Assembly: GCA_016647705.1 (NCBI GenBank)
Contig: CM028334.1
Location: 5,332,046 to 5,396,045, forward strand
DNA length: 64,000 nucleotides
Origin: Eucommia ulmoides
Lineage: Eukaryota; Streptophyta; Magnoliopsida; Garryales; Eucommiaceae
Direction: 5' to 3'
Shown here: positions 55,202-64,000 of the stretch, in pieces
Position numbering within the stretch: position 1 is the stretch's first letter
Layout: every line of letters begins with the position of its first letter
Translations under genes and position numbers: made by a program
Notes under the pieces: generated by a model
Told to the model about the DNA's origin: nothing
Seen by the model: only the letters and a program-made list of their open reading frames with translations
The model's database searches: none

Positions 55202-56196
55202 ACCGAAAGTTGGCATCATCGTTTACAAAGGTAGTGTTTGGTTGCGAGGTATTGGTACCTCGGAAGTAGAATTAGAAATAAACGCATGAAATTTTTCAAG
55301 TTTTTTCACAAGTTCTTTTTGAATTCCAATTCCATGGTTTCAATTTCTCGAAGCCAAACACGACCTTAAGTTTCAGGTTTCGGTTTAGCTAATTCCACTG
55401 TAAATGATTATATTCGAATAATATTGCCTTATTGGATTTCGGCATCTCTAATTTTCCTTTTGTTTTTAATTTTATAAATTTAAGAAAATAAGTGCGGAAT
55501 ATATGGTCTATGTAGTCCTTATATTGATGTTTTATGAGAATCCCTGTTGATGAATGGCTTACGGCCTTTAGGCCATGTTTGGTTACTGTTTTCCCACTCT
55601 TAAAATTTTTGGATTAATATACAAAAAAGTATTTGGTAAACACGTTTTTGTTTCCAAAATTTTGAGAGTAATTCTTAAATTCCTTAAGAATCTGATAAAC
55701 AAAAAAATATTGATTTCTATTCACTCTTATAAAATTATTCTCACCACCACTCTGTCTACCATACATTTAAAGAAATAAAAAATAAATTAAATTTAAATGT
55801 GTTTCTTGTTTCTATTTCTTATAAATTAAAAAGAAATAATTTTAGGACAATGGTAGTTACAGAACACGTTTCTATTCTTAGAATATTCCAAAACAGAAAC
55901 AAAATTTTCATCTCAGTTTAGTAGAAATAGAAACAAAAACACTAACCTAACACCACCTTATCAGCTTTGTTTTTGTTGAGCTTTCGAATGCCCATGGCCA
56001 TGAGCATAACCCTGCCAAAACTGAGGTACAATCCCTTGCTTATGACAAGTTAAATCTCGGAATACTGGAGTATATAAAAAAATATATAAATTACAATAAT
56101 AATAATAATAATAATAATTATAATACAAAATGTGCTTGAAAATTAAAATTTAAAAAAAAATAAAAATAAACTATTGATTGTAGATAAGAAAATGGC
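55202..56196. other. Convergent intergenic gap with MITE and (AAT)n
   Basis: The 3' ends of the AGGF1-like gene and the FIP37 gene face each other here. It holds the family A MITE copy 3 and an (AAT)n tract at 56094-56118. Confidence 0.7.
55570..55966. mobile_element. MITE family A copy 3 (between convergent genes)
   Basis: GGCCATGTTTGGTTACTGTT at the left and ACACTAACCTAACACCACCTT at the right. AAATTAAAAAGAAATAATTT and TAGGACAATGGTAGTTAC match copy 2 closely and in the same orientation. Confidence 0.75.
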
Positions 56197-59100
56197 CTAA
56201 TCATTCTCTGTTTTTGCATCATTAGATGTAATTGGCTCATCATCAATGACATTCTTCTTATCAGAGACAAACTCATCATTTACCTCCTCCATTGTTGTGG
56301 TTTGCTTCTGGTGGAGCTCCTGCTTCAACCTTCTGATCTCAGCTTCCTTCTCTTCTAGCTTCTCTTTTGAGATTAAAACCTTTAAAAAAACAAAAAAAAA
56401 AGAGAGTATGATTACTAAAAAAAAAATGAATGTTGTTCATCAAAAGATGAAAAAAGGTTTAAACCATCTAGGGTTTCTAAGTCATAAATCACTTATGATC
56501 CGTTTGAGTGAAGAATTTAAAGAATGCGCTTGATTTTGAGAAGGATTTCGTAAAATTTTCGTAAGAAAAAATTACAATTCCCTTTTCTAAATCAATTACC
56601 TTACCCAAACGCACGCTTAGAACTTGGATTGCAAATAATTTAATTTTACACCAGGGAATTTTTCAGTTTTTATGCTTCTACATGTTAACAGAATTAAATT
56701 TAAAAAAGAGGTTCTTGCACTTTGTACCCCAAAAGTTTTAGAGAAATTCCACTTTAGCCCCAATACTTTTAACTTGAACACTTTAAAACTTAAAATATTC
56801 AAATTGTGTCAATTGAGTCCAAATCGTTAACCTTTCACGGGAATCACCCACGTGAATGATTTTTGCGCTTGACGCGTGGGTTATTTCCACAAAAAACAAT
56901 GACGGAGCTAACAATTTGGGCTAACTTGCCACGATTTGAATATTTCTGAGTTTAATGTGTTCAAATTGAAAGTGTAGGCGCTAAAATGGGATTTATCAAA
57001 AACTTCAGGGGTACAGAGTGCCAAAACCTCTAAAATATTTCAAAACAGGTGTCCGTGATTCATATTACTTGACTGGGTAAAATAAGAAAAATTTATAAGA
57101 GGGAGAGACAGATGAGGGACCATTTCATTTGATTTTTCAACACTCTTTGTCAGCCCCTTGATATGCTTGACCAATCCTGCATGAAACAACACAAATTATC
57201 AAGTGTGAGATGAAATAGTAATACAACCACAGAGAACCTTGCAAGTTGAATTTCATCCTCCGCAAAAGTGGGAAACAGAAACACAAATATGTGTAAAACA
57301 AAATATGTTTTTGTTCTGTCCCAGATTTTTAAAACAAAAATTGACAACAGAACAGAATTGTTCTCAGCTTTTTGTTTTTTGTTCCAAGTTTTCTAGCAAT
57401 AGGAACAAAAAAATTGGGAATAGAAGCACTAAACAAGAACCACCTTACTGTCGTTCAAGCAATTCAAAGTATGACATTTTTTGGGGTGTGTAATAGACCG
57501 GTGAGACAAGTCCAATCAAAGTTGCAGTCATTTTTAAGCGCACTATCAACTATGACTTCGACCATTTTATGATCCAGATATAGTTTGGTAACACTGACCT
57601 TCAAATTGGTTTTTGAGTTCAGCGTTTTGAGATCTCTGCACAGCAAGTTTCATTGATAATTCATGCATCTGTAAAATAAAACATGTCAGAACAATAGAAG
57701 TCAACCAACATTTTCATAAAAAATGGCTCCAATATCGAATCTTGATAAGTACCCGTTTGGTGCACCGTTTCAGGAACCCAAATCACAGTTTTAAAATTCA
57801 TAGTCAATTGGTTTGAGACTCTTCGAAACTGCACTTTGGGGTATCCAAACTGTGAGCCAAACAGGTACTAACACGTCTATAAAGTTGTTGACCGACTTAA
57901 TTGTACTCCCGCATACAAAATAAATGTATATGCACAATATCAAATATGTTTATATATTTTTGCGCGTGCATGCGTCGGTGATGTATGTATACCTATATAT
58001 CTAAGCAAATGTTGAAGGGCCAAGAAGCCTCCCCATCATGCATTCCAATTTTTTTCCCAGTTTTGAGCTTTTTAATAAACACAATGTATCAATTTCTTGC
58101 TGGATAATATTTTTATTTTCGTTCATTTTTCCCTTTGAAAAAAAAAAGTATAACATCTACATAACTTCCCGCTTTCTCAACAAAAATTATTGGATCATGC
58201 AGATATTTAAACAATTGTGCCTATTTCACCTTATATATATGCAGGGGCGGAAGCAGTAAAGGACGGGTTGTAGAAAGATCCCTACATAATGTGCCCCCCC
58301 CCCCCCCCCCAAGTTGAAATACACCCGCAAACTTTTTTTGTTGAAATAAATTTTAAAAAAGGCGCACACACATACACACACCAATTGCAAGTTCATGGAT
58401 CCGCCCCTATATATACATATATGTATGCATAAGTGTTGCAAAAAGCGTTTCCTGGGCAAGCCCAAAGGCGGGGCATAGTAGAAATGCCCCTAGGCTATGG
58501 GTGGGGCAAAATGATCTTTGGGGGTCATCCCTGATTTTTGGGCGGAGCCATGAGCGTAAAAATTGGGCGAAGTCCAGGGTTCAGGGTGTAAACCCAACAT
58601 ACTTTTTCAGTTTTTTAATTTTTATTTCAAAATTTTAAATGTTAATTAAAATTAAGTTATTTTATGGTTTTAACTATGGTTAACATTTAACATAACTCAA
58701 GTTGCTATTAGAAAATAACCCTAAAATAGAATTAAAAGTGCTCATCTTCCCTTATATCTTATTGGGTGATTAAATAAATGTTTCTAACGAACTTGCATCT
58801 TTGCCTATTTACAGTCCATTATCCTATAGAATTTATAATTGTTTTACTTTATTAATAACTTAGCATAAATCTTTTATATATGTTGTCCATTATTTTTTTT
58901 TTGCCATCTTATATTTATCCTGCTATCATTTTTAGGTATTTTCTAATTCTTATATATCTTAAAAATATTAAAAATTCATATTTCATGGGGCTTATGCGCC
59001 GCCCAGAACAAGTTAAAATGCCCCACCTTGGCCCGCGCCTTTTACAACACTGGTATGTATATATGTATGCATGCATGCAAGTTACCCGTACATATATGTT

Positions 59101-62100
59101 TTAGGAATGTCTTCATTCTTCTTGCAAGTCATTTGATACACAATAAAAAATGTGATACTAGGAAAAATTATAAGCAGTACCTTGCCTTCCTCGGCTTGAT
59201 TTCCAATATCATCATTTTCAGCCTGCAAAGTTCTGCATTTAGCCATCAGCATCTTCCCCATCTTGCTTTGCGGGGTAAAATTTACAGCAGCAACATTATC
59301 CAATAACTCCTTTATTTTCTTCTCCTTCTCCTCCACCATATTCTTGAATTTGAACATTAGAAAATAATAAAAAGAATAAATCAGGATGGAGCGGGGTCTA
59401 CATAATAATTAATGCTAATAGGATGGTTGCGATCTGTTAGTGTAGATATAGAGTAATCTCAACCATTCAATTGAAGAGATAGTTTCATCCCTTACATAAT
59501 ATATTTGGAGAGATCCTACACTTTTTACTCATACCATTATAAAATTAATTATTTAATGTAATTAGTTAGTTAAAATCCAAACAAAAACAATTGTAAATTA
59601 CATAATATTAATTTTTTATTAAAATAATATTAGTGTGTGCTTTTAGGAATGGGCAGTATCACTATGATCCATGAGTCTTGATTCAATCCAAGCTTATATA
59701 AAATTCTACCAAAGAATGTTACGTAGTAGCTCATGGAAAATTCATTTCAACCCCTTGTATTTTGAGTGAGTTGCACATCATCCCCTTGTGGTTTTAACAT
59801 GCAACTAATCCCCATGTTTTGGGGGGATTGTAGTTAAACTGTAATATTTTTCATTAAAAAAACAAAAACGTTACTATAATAATAAATAAAAAAATTGTGA
59901 GAGAAAAGCTTCCGGGAAAAATAAAATTACTTCCAATCAAGATTCAGAAGTCAAAATAAGCACCTTCAAACGTGTAAATTCTTCATGAATTGCAGGATCT
60001 AGTAATAATCTCCTTGCCTGTCAGGTTTACCAACAAGAACATAGTAAGCCAGTATCAAAGAATTTTTATGTTTCGAAATAAAAGAGACCAAAGCAGCATC
60101 AAATATTCCACTAGATCAAACTTGGCCAAAATTGATACAAGCATAGGTTGCACTTTGCACTCCCCCCCCCCCCCCCACCCCCACCCCCAAAAAAAAAACA
60201 CACACACAAACCCACTCCAAATGCACAAAAAAAAAAGGGAAAATGGAAATAAGAAAAAGAGGCCCATTCTTCCTGAATTCTTCACGAATCAATACAAAAG
60301 CAAGAGTCAAATTATGTTTTTTTTCACCCGTTATAAATTTCATGGAGGAAAAGCGGTAATTATTATCATACCTGCATTGATGGTGGTTTAAGTTGTGCTC
60401 TTGCATCCCGAAAAGATGTCTGAAAAATGAATTAGGTAGGAATTAGAAAGAAAAATAATGGCTAGGTACTTAATTTAGTAAACAGGCAAATCATGTTAAC
60501 TTCTCTTCCACACTTTAAATGTTCCAAATGGACATTTGTGCAACCAAAATCAAACAAAAGTAGTTGCACTCTTTACTTATGTTAGAATCCCACTTCGAAT
60601 TTTTGAGACTTCCCAAAGTAATCTATATATAAAAGGAGTTACTCAATTTCACAGCATATGGTTTTAAGTTGTAACCTCCTAACGAGGCATTAGAGTTAGA
60701 TTTGTGAAGTCTCGTTTGTTTGTCTCCAATTGTTTGAATGCTTGTTTTATCTCTTTTGTTTGTTTGATTGCATCACGTACAAGGCGGGGTTGCACGTGAG
60801 AGTGGGTGTTAGAATCCTACACCGAATTTGTGAGGCTTCTCAAAGTAGTCTATATATGAAAGGAGTTGCTCCAATTGATGGTTTTAGGTTGGAACCTCCT
60901 AAGAACTTCCACTTAGAGAATCAAGTCAAAAGATTCTCATAGAATCAAAGTTTAGTCCTACTACTAAATATACAAAAAATGGTTTTCAGCTGTAGTCATC
61001 TTTCCTCTCAAAGAACCAATCTATTATCCTAGTATTCCACCCTATAAGGCTATAACAGATGATTTTATACCCATAGTATGAAGGAAGCTTATTTGCCGTG
61101 CATCCTAGCACACTTCATAATGCAAATTTTCTTCACTTCTTTTTAACTTGTGGCGTAGGTTACCATCCTAAAACACAAGCTTTGGGCTATAAGGAAGCCA
61201 GCGGGAGTAACATGCCTTGGATTGTTCTAATCAAAGGCAATTTGTTTAAAAACCATCTCTTTTATTTGTTCCTCCGCCCTAAGGAAAATGTATTTTTCCA
61301 TACGGGTCTTTCTGCACCCCTGATAATTAACTTCCTTTTAAAATTTCATAGCCATTTTTTTTTTTCAAATTCATAAAACCTTGCCAACCATCTACATAAT
61401 AAGAACACATTACTAAATTTGTAACACACAAATCGTAGTGGATAAGTCAATTTACCTTTAGCTCTGCTATTTCCTGTTCCCGCTTTGCAAAAGTCACAAT
61501 AAATGCAGCTTCTTTTTTCTTTGCTTTCTCTAGCTGAAACCAACAAAAATAAACTAAACAAAATGAAATCGAGTTATGGATGTTAAGCTCTTTTTTTTTT
61601 TTTTGCAGTCAAGGTCAATTATACCTGCTCTCTGAGAGACTCCTCGGAAGACTTCAGTGTTCGAAGATAACTAACCACTAATTTAGGTTCTACCATGAAA
61701 ATAGAAAAGAGAGAATATTTTTAGAGGCTACATGATACAAAATCAAGTCTCATTTGGTCATAATCATGGTTACTTTATAACAGGAAAAAAAATGTACAGA
61801 TTGTGCCCAAAAAGGTGTATATGAAATTATTGCTTTAATAAGCAGTAAATCACTTCAAAAGAAGACTCACCAGGAGATGTGCCCGAAAGTGCAAGGGATT
61901 CGTTCTGAAATGCAAAGTGCCACTTCTGAATCTCAGATCTTGCAGTGTCAAGCTCCGTCTAAAGACACCATGACAAGCAAACTGGATGAATTTTGTGGTC
62001 CAAGAGATCATTCAACGTATTTGTTCATACCCAGTCAAGCTAAATCAGTATCTAATTCTAACCTAATACTAATATATTGAAGCCAAAGCAAAATAGGATG

Positions 62101-63963
62101 GCACAGTGAAAGAACTAGCAAATAATGATTGATATGTGTGTGTGTGTGTGTGTGTGTGTGCTGAATATGGAAGAAGAAAAAAAAATTGTATTTATGTACA
62201 TACTAGTACATACTTGACAGGTTGCAAGTGTCTCCTCACAATTAGCAAGACTGCACAAAAGGCACAAAAGAAATGGAATCATTGAGTCTGAGCAATACTG
62301 GATACAAGAGATTAGTAAGAAACCTAACATAACTGCCTTGACACAAATATAAAAGAACAGTGGATCATCATACCTCTCACGAAGAGACGAAATCATCCCT
62401 GTTACCACACTTGGTGGCGTTTCTTCTACTTTTAAGTTAGCCTGAAATGAATAACAAAGAAGCAAAATAATACTGAGGCACCAACTGGAAACAGGTTTTA
62501 TGTACTTTTGAATTCACTTAAAAGTTTGTATTGCACTTACATAAAGTATTTTAAATATCAAAAAAAAAAAAAAAAAAGAAAAAAAAAAGAAAAAAAAAAG
62601 AACATGGTTTTTAATACTTTTTTGTAAAAAACAAAAAATGGTTACTTTTTTATTCTTCGATTTTTATATTCTAAATGATTGATGGAGCAAAACCCCTCTA
62701 TCCAAATTTTCTCAACCATTCTAAGGAATTTGTTTGAATTTAGAGATCTTATATATAAATAATACAACGATATTACCTCTACGTTAACATACACACTCTT
62801 AATTTTTGCTTTTGTTTTTAAGTACCTTTTTTTCACTTAACTTCTTTTATTATAATGAGTACTTATTAGCTGCTACTAAATGGTGCCTAATACTAATAAT
62901 ATTAATAATGTGCCCTTGAATTACAAACTCCCATTACTCCAATCATGTGACATATAAGAAAAATGTTGCGCCTTGACACCTCTATAAAGACATTGCATGA
63001 TGCAAATGTTGTTATTTCTAGTTATACACATCATATACTATAACTTACAAGTAAAAATATAATTATGACTATTTATTGATTGCAAAGTAAGGATACAGAC
63101 TTAATATAAATCAAACTTTTTTTTTTGTCTAAGTAGAAATCAATGGTGACTGCATTAATCTTCCAGACCAGGTTTAGAACTCATAAGACAAATTCAGCAG
63201 GAAGAACGTATGAAATGTCCACACACAGGCCAATATCAACTCCTTTATCTGTATATTTCTACTTCTGAAACCGATATGACTCGATCTCACCTTCTATGAG
63301 GATTGACAATCCAATACACAATGTCTAGTGGCTTGTCCATAAGTTTCCACTGACCGTCAATTCTACTTACCGTCTTACTAAACTAGAGTTTGTATTCTTT
63401 CTTAAAAAACCAAAACACCATCAAAGCTTTGCAATCTCTGATTTTTCTAATTACCATCTTACTAAATTTAGTTTGGATATATTGTTTGGAAGCACGCATT
63501 CTCTTTCAGAGCATTGCAAGCTATAGAAACCATTCTGCTTCAAACCATACTCCATCCATCTTGCACTTCATACAATTCCGGCATACATGGATGAAAAACA
63601 ACGTGAAAACATTTATTTTTTAAACATAAAATTTAGGTTGTTAGATATGAATTTTAAGGTTTAAAGAGTTGAGCATTTCATATGCACACCACAATTCAGG
63701 AACCCACCTAAAATACCAATTCTCGTACAAAAAAGCTTGCAAAAAAGAATACCTTCTTGGAACCAAAAATATCATCATCTTCATCGTCGAGATATCCAGC
63801 ACTCCTCTTAATGCCTGAAATCAAATTAAAGCAGTAGGAATACACAATTCCAGCAGCCATATATTGAAGGAGGGAGGAGGCGAACACAATTAAATGAAAA
63901 ATACAAAAAACCTGAGAGATTCGTCGTGTTGTTTACTGGAAAATCGCCTTCGGGATTAGCATC
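56197..63963 (-). CDS. FIP37: FIP37 (WTAP homologue), m6A writer subunit; 5' end outside window
   Basis: Thirteen minus-strand exons: 63963-63912, 63814-63753, 62441-62374, 62250-62214, 61958-61871, 61689-61625, 61533-61456, 60419-60372, 60017-59964, 59342-59181, 57668-57599, 57176-57121 and 56379-56197. All phases agree over 340 residues; roughly the first 20 residues lie beyond 64000. The order matches Arabidopsis FIP37: acidic LDDEDDDIFGSKK, then coiled coil with TELDTARSEIQKWHFAFQNE, SYLRTLKSSEESLREQ, KKKEAAFIVTFAKREQEIAE, QLKPPSMQARRLLLDPAIHE, FTPQSKMGKMLMAKCRTLQ and a charged tail ending KTEND. FIP37 bridges MTA/MTB with VIRILIZER and HAKAI in the nuclear complex that writes N6-methyladenosine on mRNA, and is needed for embryo and meristem development. 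Introns are swollen by MITEs. The last donor (ATG|GTCCCT at 57121/57120) is weak. Function by homology; identity secure. Confidence 0.94.
56708..57035. mobile_element. MITE family D copy (last FIP37 intron)
   Basis: Ends GAGGTTCTTGCACTTTGTAC and GGTACAGAGTGCCAAAACCTC are inverted, with CCCAAAAGTTTTAGAG and ATCAAAAACTTCAGGG next inside. About 328 bp with TTTAATGTGTTCAAATTGAA shared with 46766-47092. It fills most of the 741-bp intron. Confidence 0.75.
57240..57446. mobile_element. MITE family B copy (FIP37 intron)
   Basis: GGGAAACAGAAACACAAATA, TGTTCTGTCCCAGATTTTT and the end AGAAGCACTAAACAAGAACC tie it to the TAR2-intron copies. The left end is ragged. Confidence 0.5.
57748..57868. mobile_element. 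Short Harbinger-like MITE (FIP37 intron)
   Basis: Inverted ends GTACCCGTTTGG and CCAAACAGGTAC flanked by TAA on both sides, the 3-bp duplication of PIF/Harbinger MITEs. Only about 120 bp. Confidence 0.6.
58243..58408. mobile_element. hAT-type MITE (166 bp, FIP37 intron)
   Basis: Inverted ends AGGGGCGGA and TCCGCCCCT. Flanking 8-mers ATATATGC (58235-58242) and ATATATAC (58409-58416) differ at one base, fitting an 8-bp hAT duplication. A C-run of about 18 lies inside. Confidence 0.7.
58431..59052. mobile_element. hAT-type element (622 bp, FIP37 intron)
   Basis: Inverted ends AGTGTTGCAAAAAGCG and CGCCTTTTACAACACT are flanked by GTATGCAT (58423-58430) and GTATGTAT (59053-59060), an 8-bp duplication with one difference. 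The CAGTGTT..AAAAGGCG form is typical of hAT ends. GGGGCA-rich ends, AT-rich middle, no transposase. Confidence 0.8.
60159..60188. repeat. C run
   Basis: Long run of C broken by A in a FIP37 intron. Confidence 0.7.
60580..60925 (+). mobile_element. TRIM-like LTR element (FIP37 intron)
   Basis: Direct repeats begin TGTTAGAATCC at 60580 and 60807 and share CAAAGTA.TCTATATAT and GAAAGGAGTT/AAAGGAGTT. GTGAGAGTGGG before the second copy is a polypurine tract. The start TGTTAGAATCCCAC is typical of small plant LTRs. No coding part. Fossil with diverged repeats. Confidence 0.6.
62129..62160. repeat. (GT)n microsatellite
   Basis: About 13-14 GT units in a FIP37 intron, ending about 50 bp from the exon at 62214-62250. 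Confidence 0.85.
62478..62890. mobile_element. MITE family F-like copy (FIP37 intron)
   Basis: GGCACCAACTGGAAACAGG at the left and GCTACTAAATGGTGCCTAAT at the right, with inner ATGTACTTTTGAATTCAC and AAGTACCTTTTTTTCACTT. An A-rich core with a poly(A) stretch lies at 62562-62600. Confidence 0.5.
62900..63740. other. FIP37 intron sequence without recognised element
   Basis: AT-rich intron DNA between the exons at 63753-63814 and 62374-62441. Nothing else identified. Confidence 0.5.
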
Positions 63964-64000
63964 CTGCGAGTATCAAATCCCATTCAAATCATCAAATACC

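Noticed and set aside
60116-60406. Frame on the minus strand over a C run
   Set aside because: Overlaps the FIP37 exon 60372-60419 in the wrong frame and a homopolymer run.

Overview
This window is nuclear DNA of a flowering plant, most likely a eudicot. It is AT-rich, with intron-containing genes, (GA)n/(CT)n tracts in untranslated regions, and many MITEs, LTR-retrotransposon remnants and LINE pieces. Four host genes are well supported: a LOB-domain (LBD) transcription-factor gene (+, CDS 6032-6538, with a 5'UTR intron); a five-exon TAR2-like tryptophan aminotransferase gene for auxin synthesis (-, 25104 to 14967); an AGGF1-like OCRE/G-patch gene (+, 48051-55201, about ten coding exons); and a FIP37/WTAP-type m6A-writer subunit gene (-, 63963 to 56197, 5' end outside the window). 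I placed exon borders by eye from GT/AG sites, reading phase and remembered family sequences.

Layout. 1-5050: a hAT-type element with an 8-bp target duplication, an RRM-like gene fragment, and a MITE ending just upstream of the LBD core promoter. 5.1-6.5 kb: LBD gene. 6.5-14.9 kb: AT-rich intergenic DNA with direct duplications, an ~80-bp tandem array and a 5'-truncated LINE with a perfect 17-bp target duplication. 14.97-25.16 kb: TAR2-like gene, whose introns hold an old Ty1/copia remnant (18 nt from a splice donor), MITEs and TRIM-like elements. 25.87-28.46 kb: a terminal-inverted-repeat segment holding a PIF/Harbinger-like MITE and the N-lobe of a calcium-dependent protein kinase. 28.46-41.65 kb: a broken Tat-type Ty3/gypsy element with an antisense extra ORF region and two later LTR-like insertions. 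41.65-47.9 kb: TRIM, nested inverted-repeat elements, a GC-rich island, a 610-bp tandem duplication and more MITEs. 48-64 kb: the AGGF1-like and FIP37 genes, convergent and about 1 kb apart, both with MITE-filled introns.

The genes are not an operon and need not work together. TAR2 makes indole-3-pyruvate for auxin, LBD proteins shape organ boundaries (often downstream of auxin), and FIP37 and the OCRE/G-patch protein belong to RNA modification and processing. I found no tRNA, rRNA, CRISPR or clearly new biological system. The strongest unusual points are the crowding of short elements around splice sites and promoters, and the kinase fragment inside an inverted-repeat element.
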